From Candidatus Gottesmanbacteria bacterium CG_4_10_14_0_8_um_filter_37_24 (GTDB taxonomy: Bacteria > Patescibacteriota > Microgenomatia > 2-02-FULL-39-11): a stretch of DNA of 9,160 nucleotides. Positions 7,021 to 9,160 of the stretch are shown here, one piece after another (within the stretch, counting starts at the first letter, position 1; each line of letters starts with the position of its first letter). The notes under the pieces are model-generated. The model saw only the letters and a program-made list of their open reading frames with translations, did not search any database and was not told the origin of the DNA. The stretch lies in assembly GCA_002785215.1 (NCBI GenBank), contig PFMK01000036.1:1-9160 (forward strand). The letters run 5' to 3'. The translations under genes were made by a program, and so were the position numbers.

Positions 7021-7928
7021 GATTTAAAATGGCTAAGTATTTCTCTGTCAGATATATTCCATAGTTTTTTTCTCTTTTTCCTAAGAATTAATACTTTTGG
7101 TAATTTTAATAGGGCAGATATACAACCTATAACAAAGGAAAAATCAAAATATATGAGCGATTTAAAGAAGAGATAAGGCAAATACAATAAATGTCTTAAT
7201 AAATACTCTTTATCGGAAATATTTAACCAAATAAATAATATTTGATTTCGATAGGAAATTTCTTTAATTTTATTCTGAGTGTATCGGTTCTTAATCGATC
7301 CCTTCTCATGATAATGCCATACCGCGCTTTGAGATTCAAAAACCAGTTTATATCCTGCTTTTAACGCTCTGTAAGAGATGTCAATATCCTCCCAGTAAAA
7401 TGGATTGTAGATCGAATCCAAACCTCCAATCTTCTGCCAAATATCTTTTCGAAATAATCCGGCTCCCGCAGAGACCCATAGAGTGTTTTGTTTGCCAACT
7501 TCACCTCTCTGGTGGATCAACAAGCCCTTAGAAAAATTTCCTATACCTCTACCTCGAAATATTATTTTATTATGTTCATAACTTTTCTGGAGACAACCGA
7601 CGGCAAACACATCAGGATCTTCAAAATGATGAGTCAGGGAATCAAGAAAATTTATTTCTGGAATTACATCCGTGTTTAACAGTAAAACTAACTGTCCATG
7701 TACAGCTTTTACCCCGTCATTTACGCTTGAAGAAAATCCACGATTTTCCAATCTCTCAATAAGTTTTACGTTTGGAAAATTTTTCTTGATTATCCCAACA
7801 CTATTATCGCTTGAAGCGTCATCAACAACAATTATCTCTAAAATATTAGAGATCGTTTCTAACTCTGACAAAATCTTGTTCAGGTTTTCTTCACCGTTAT
7901 AATTTGGGATAACAACACTTATTTTCAT
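7017..7928 (-). CDS. GT2 family glycosyltransferase (rhamnosyltransferase-like)
   Basis: Seen: 303 residues from the ATG at 7928. The N-terminal GT-A domain has VVIPNYNGEENL (5-16), VVDDASSDNS (34-43) for nucleotide binding, ENRGFSSSVNDG (61-72), LLNTDV (83-88) in the DXD position, and WEDID (179-183), whose acidic pair supplies the base and substrate contacts. HYHEKGS (205-211) follows. Known: this order is typical of GT2 enzymes of the WbbL/rhamnosyltransferase type, which transfer a sugar from a nucleotide donor on the cytoplasmic face. The last 90 residues contain a hydrophobic stretch (about 244-275) and a basic tail (LRKKRKK, 282-288), suggesting membrane association. It is not obviously a polyprenyl-phosphate sugar synthase, since it lacks the usual C-terminal helix pair of that type. 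It overlaps both neighbours by ATGA, so it is probably made in step with the YfhO-like and GT-C proteins. Donor sugar cannot be told from sequence. Confidence 0.92.
   Translation of the reverse strand: MKISVVIPNYNGEENLNKILSELETISNILEIIVVDDASSDNSVGIIKKNFPNVKLIERLENRGFSSSVNDGVKAVHGQLVLLLNTDVIPEINFLDSLTHHFEDPDVFAVGCLQKSYEHNKIIFRGRGIGNFSKGLLIHQRGEVGKQNTLWVSAGAGLFRKDIWQKIGGLDSIYNPFYWEDIDISYRALKAGYKLVFESQSAVWHYHEKGSIKNRYTQNKIKEISYRNQILFIWLNISDKEYLLRHLLYLPYLFFKSLIYFDFSFVIGCISALLKLPKVLILRKKRKKLWNISDREILSHFKS
7925..7928 (-). other. ATGA stop/start overlap
   Basis: The TGA ending the YfhO-like gene (7925-7927) shares two bases with the ATG of the GT2 gene (7926-7928). No Shine-Dalgarno sequence is visible in the preceding AT-rich 20 nt. 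This favours translational coupling and one transcript. Confidence 0.7.
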
Positions 7929-9160
7929 AATATTTGGTTTCTAAATTCAATTATATGCACTCCCGCCGGAACAGCTACTCCTCTTAATATAAAATCTACT
8001 TCGTGTATTTTATCTTCTTTACCATCAATATAAACGTGCCAGGATGGATAATATATATCTGTCAATATCAATAATCTCCTATTTTTAGTCTGAGACATAA
8101 TTTTGATATATTCTTCATCGTACTTCAAAATATCAACATTTTCTTCTTTTGAAATGTCTTCACCTGTTAGTTGTAAATCTTCATTTAATGTTGCTGTATT
8201 TAGCAGATTATCTTTTAATTCAAATAGTTTTTCTATTTCTTCTTTTTTATTGTCAACGCGAATGGTCTTACTTACTAAAAATGCTCTGGGGAATACTTTT
8301 ATATTTTCATATAGATATGTTTGACCCTCTTGATCTAACAATTTCAATTTATCAGATTTTATAGATTCAAAACTATAAATATATTTAACCCCCAATAAAT
8401 CAGCTATAAAACTATTATAATTTTGAGGCGTAATAATTCTATTAAACGAGGCAGGTGTTATATCCGGTATATCCCGTTCCCAGGCAGATACTAATCGGTT
8501 ATAGCTTATTAAATATAACGGGTCATAACCGGAAACGTCCTGAAGTTTATATGATGCGGAAAAATTTGATGGTATTATTCTCCTGTCAAGCGACATGATT
8601 CGCCAATTATCTTCTTTTGACTGGACATCTTGAATTAATTTTGTTGAAGGATAAATCCAGTTTCTAGGTGAAAATGGAGTAAATTTCCAGCCAAATCTAA
8701 ATAAATCTAATACAAGAATAAATAATAATATTATATTTAGAATATTTCTTGAAATAAATTTATGCAATGGAAGAATAAATAGTAAAGTTGATATTATTAA
8801 AAGTCCAGAAGGGATAATTAAATTTCTTCTACTGACTGTTAAATAATCTATAGGGATCGTTATTCCTAAGTGTTTAGGAAATAAAACCACCAACCATAAT
8901 ATAATAATCAAGATGTTCAGTAAAATTAAAACGATTGACATTTTCTTAAGACTATTATCTTTCTTATAGATATCGTACCCCAAACCGGATAAAATACTTA
9001 AAGAAAAAGTAGCGATAAAAATTAGTCTTGTAGGCTGACTGCTTGATAAATATGGAATCTTAAATATATACGGTATTTTAGCCAAATATGTCGGTAATGA
9101 GAAAATCCAACTTAAAAAAAATAAAATCCCAAAAAACATTGTTTTTTTATCAAAACGAAA
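7925..9160 (-). CDS. YfhO-like membrane protein (GT-C type), 5' end cut by window edge
   Basis: Seen: 411 residues are visible; the frame stays open to base 9160, so the ATG at 9139 is probably internal. In visible numbering: helices at about 7-30, 45-62, 73-95, 116-131 and 138-155, including the hallmark RLIFIATFSLSILSGLGYD (45-63). A long soluble outer domain follows, with DVSGYDPLYLISY (208-220), LLGVKYIYS (255-263), PRAFLV (291-296), YYPSWHVYIDGK (370-381) and GVAVPAGVHIIEF (394-406). Known: these are YfhO-family features. In Bacillus, YfhO works with the GT2 protein CsbB to add GlcNAc to lipoteichoic acid from an undecaprenyl-phosphate sugar. Inferred: a comparable outer-face glycosyl transfer here; acceptor unknown. 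Family members usually run to 700-900 residues and often finish with one more membrane helix after the VPAG...EF segment. This one stops five residues after it (RNQIL), so that helix is absent. It overlaps the GT2 gene by 4 nt. Confidence 0.87.
   Translation of the reverse strand, partial: FRFDKKTMFFGILFFLSWIFSLPTYLAKIPYIFKIPYLSSSQPTRLIFIATFSLSILSGLGYDIYKKDNSLKKMSIVLILLNILIIILWLVVLFPKHLGITIPIDYLTVSRRNLIIPSGLLIISTLLFILPLHKFISRNILNIILLFILVLDLFRFGWKFTPFSPRNWIYPSTKLIQDVQSKEDNWRIMSLDRRIIPSNFSASYKLQDVSGYDPLYLISYNRLVSAWERDIPDITPASFNRIITPQNYNSFIADLLGVKYIYSFESIKSDKLKLLDQEGQTYLYENIKVFPRAFLVSKTIRVDNKKEEIEKLFELKDNLLNTATLNEDLQLTGEDISKEENVDILKYDEEYIKIMSQTKNRRLLILTDIYYPSWHVYIDGKEDKIHEVDFILRGVAVPAGVHIIEFRNQIL

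Noticed and set aside
8103..8364. Two overlapping plus-strand open frames
   Set aside because: Both are antisense to the soluble domain of the YfhO-like gene, and one is serine/phenylalanine-rich low-complexity sequence. No start signal or homology pattern is visible.
1..9160. Alternative genetic code with UGA read as Gly or Trp
   Set aside because: TGA ends four genes at the expected lengths and forms two ATGA junctions. None of the seven frames needs an internal TGA to stay open.

Overview
The window is AT-rich (roughly a third G+C by eye) and is packed with seven genes, all read from the minus strand. The only sizeable gap is 43 bp. Every gene appears to serve extracytoplasmic glycosylation. 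In order of transcription, right to left, they are: a YfhO-type membrane protein (5' end outside the window), a GT2 glycosyltransferase, a full-length PMT/ArnT-like GT-C protein, a strongly shortened GT-C paralogue, a second full-length GT-C paralogue, a GT-C protein of a different subfamily (WDQE type) with an extra cysteine-containing C-terminal domain, and a third member of the first GT-C subfamily (3' end outside the window).

Junctions are tight. There are two 4-nt ATGA stop/start overlaps, a 6-bp gap, overlaps of about 14 and 20 nt, then the 43-bp gap. This supports one polycistronic unit that continues beyond both ends. No terminator, RNA gene, mobile element, CRISPR array or opposite-strand gene is supported. 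Apart from a weak candidate before the last gene, no start has a recognisable Shine-Dalgarno sequence.

The gene content, low G+C and multiplication of PMT-like proteins beside YfhO and GT2 genes resemble surface-glycan loci of Candidate Phyla Radiation bacteria, particularly Microgenomates. This assignment is inferred from style, not from a marker gene. TGA terminates four of the six genes whose stop is visible, so recoding of UGA (as in Gracilibacteria) is unlikely.

Working model: GT2 enzymes build a sugar or lipid-linked sugar on the cytoplasmic face. The polytopic GT-C proteins (PMT-like and YfhO-like) then use polyprenyl-phosphate sugars on the outer face to decorate a surface glycan, lipid or protein. 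The full-length paralogues share an acidic first-loop motif and a GD loop motif but differ in their C-terminal soluble domains, as expected if each handles a different donor or acceptor. The most unusual items are the mini GT-C protein at 4426-5289, which has lost the catalytic-type first loop, the GD motif and the C-terminal domain yet keeps an intact frame, and the cysteine-bearing extra domain at the end of the WDQE protein.
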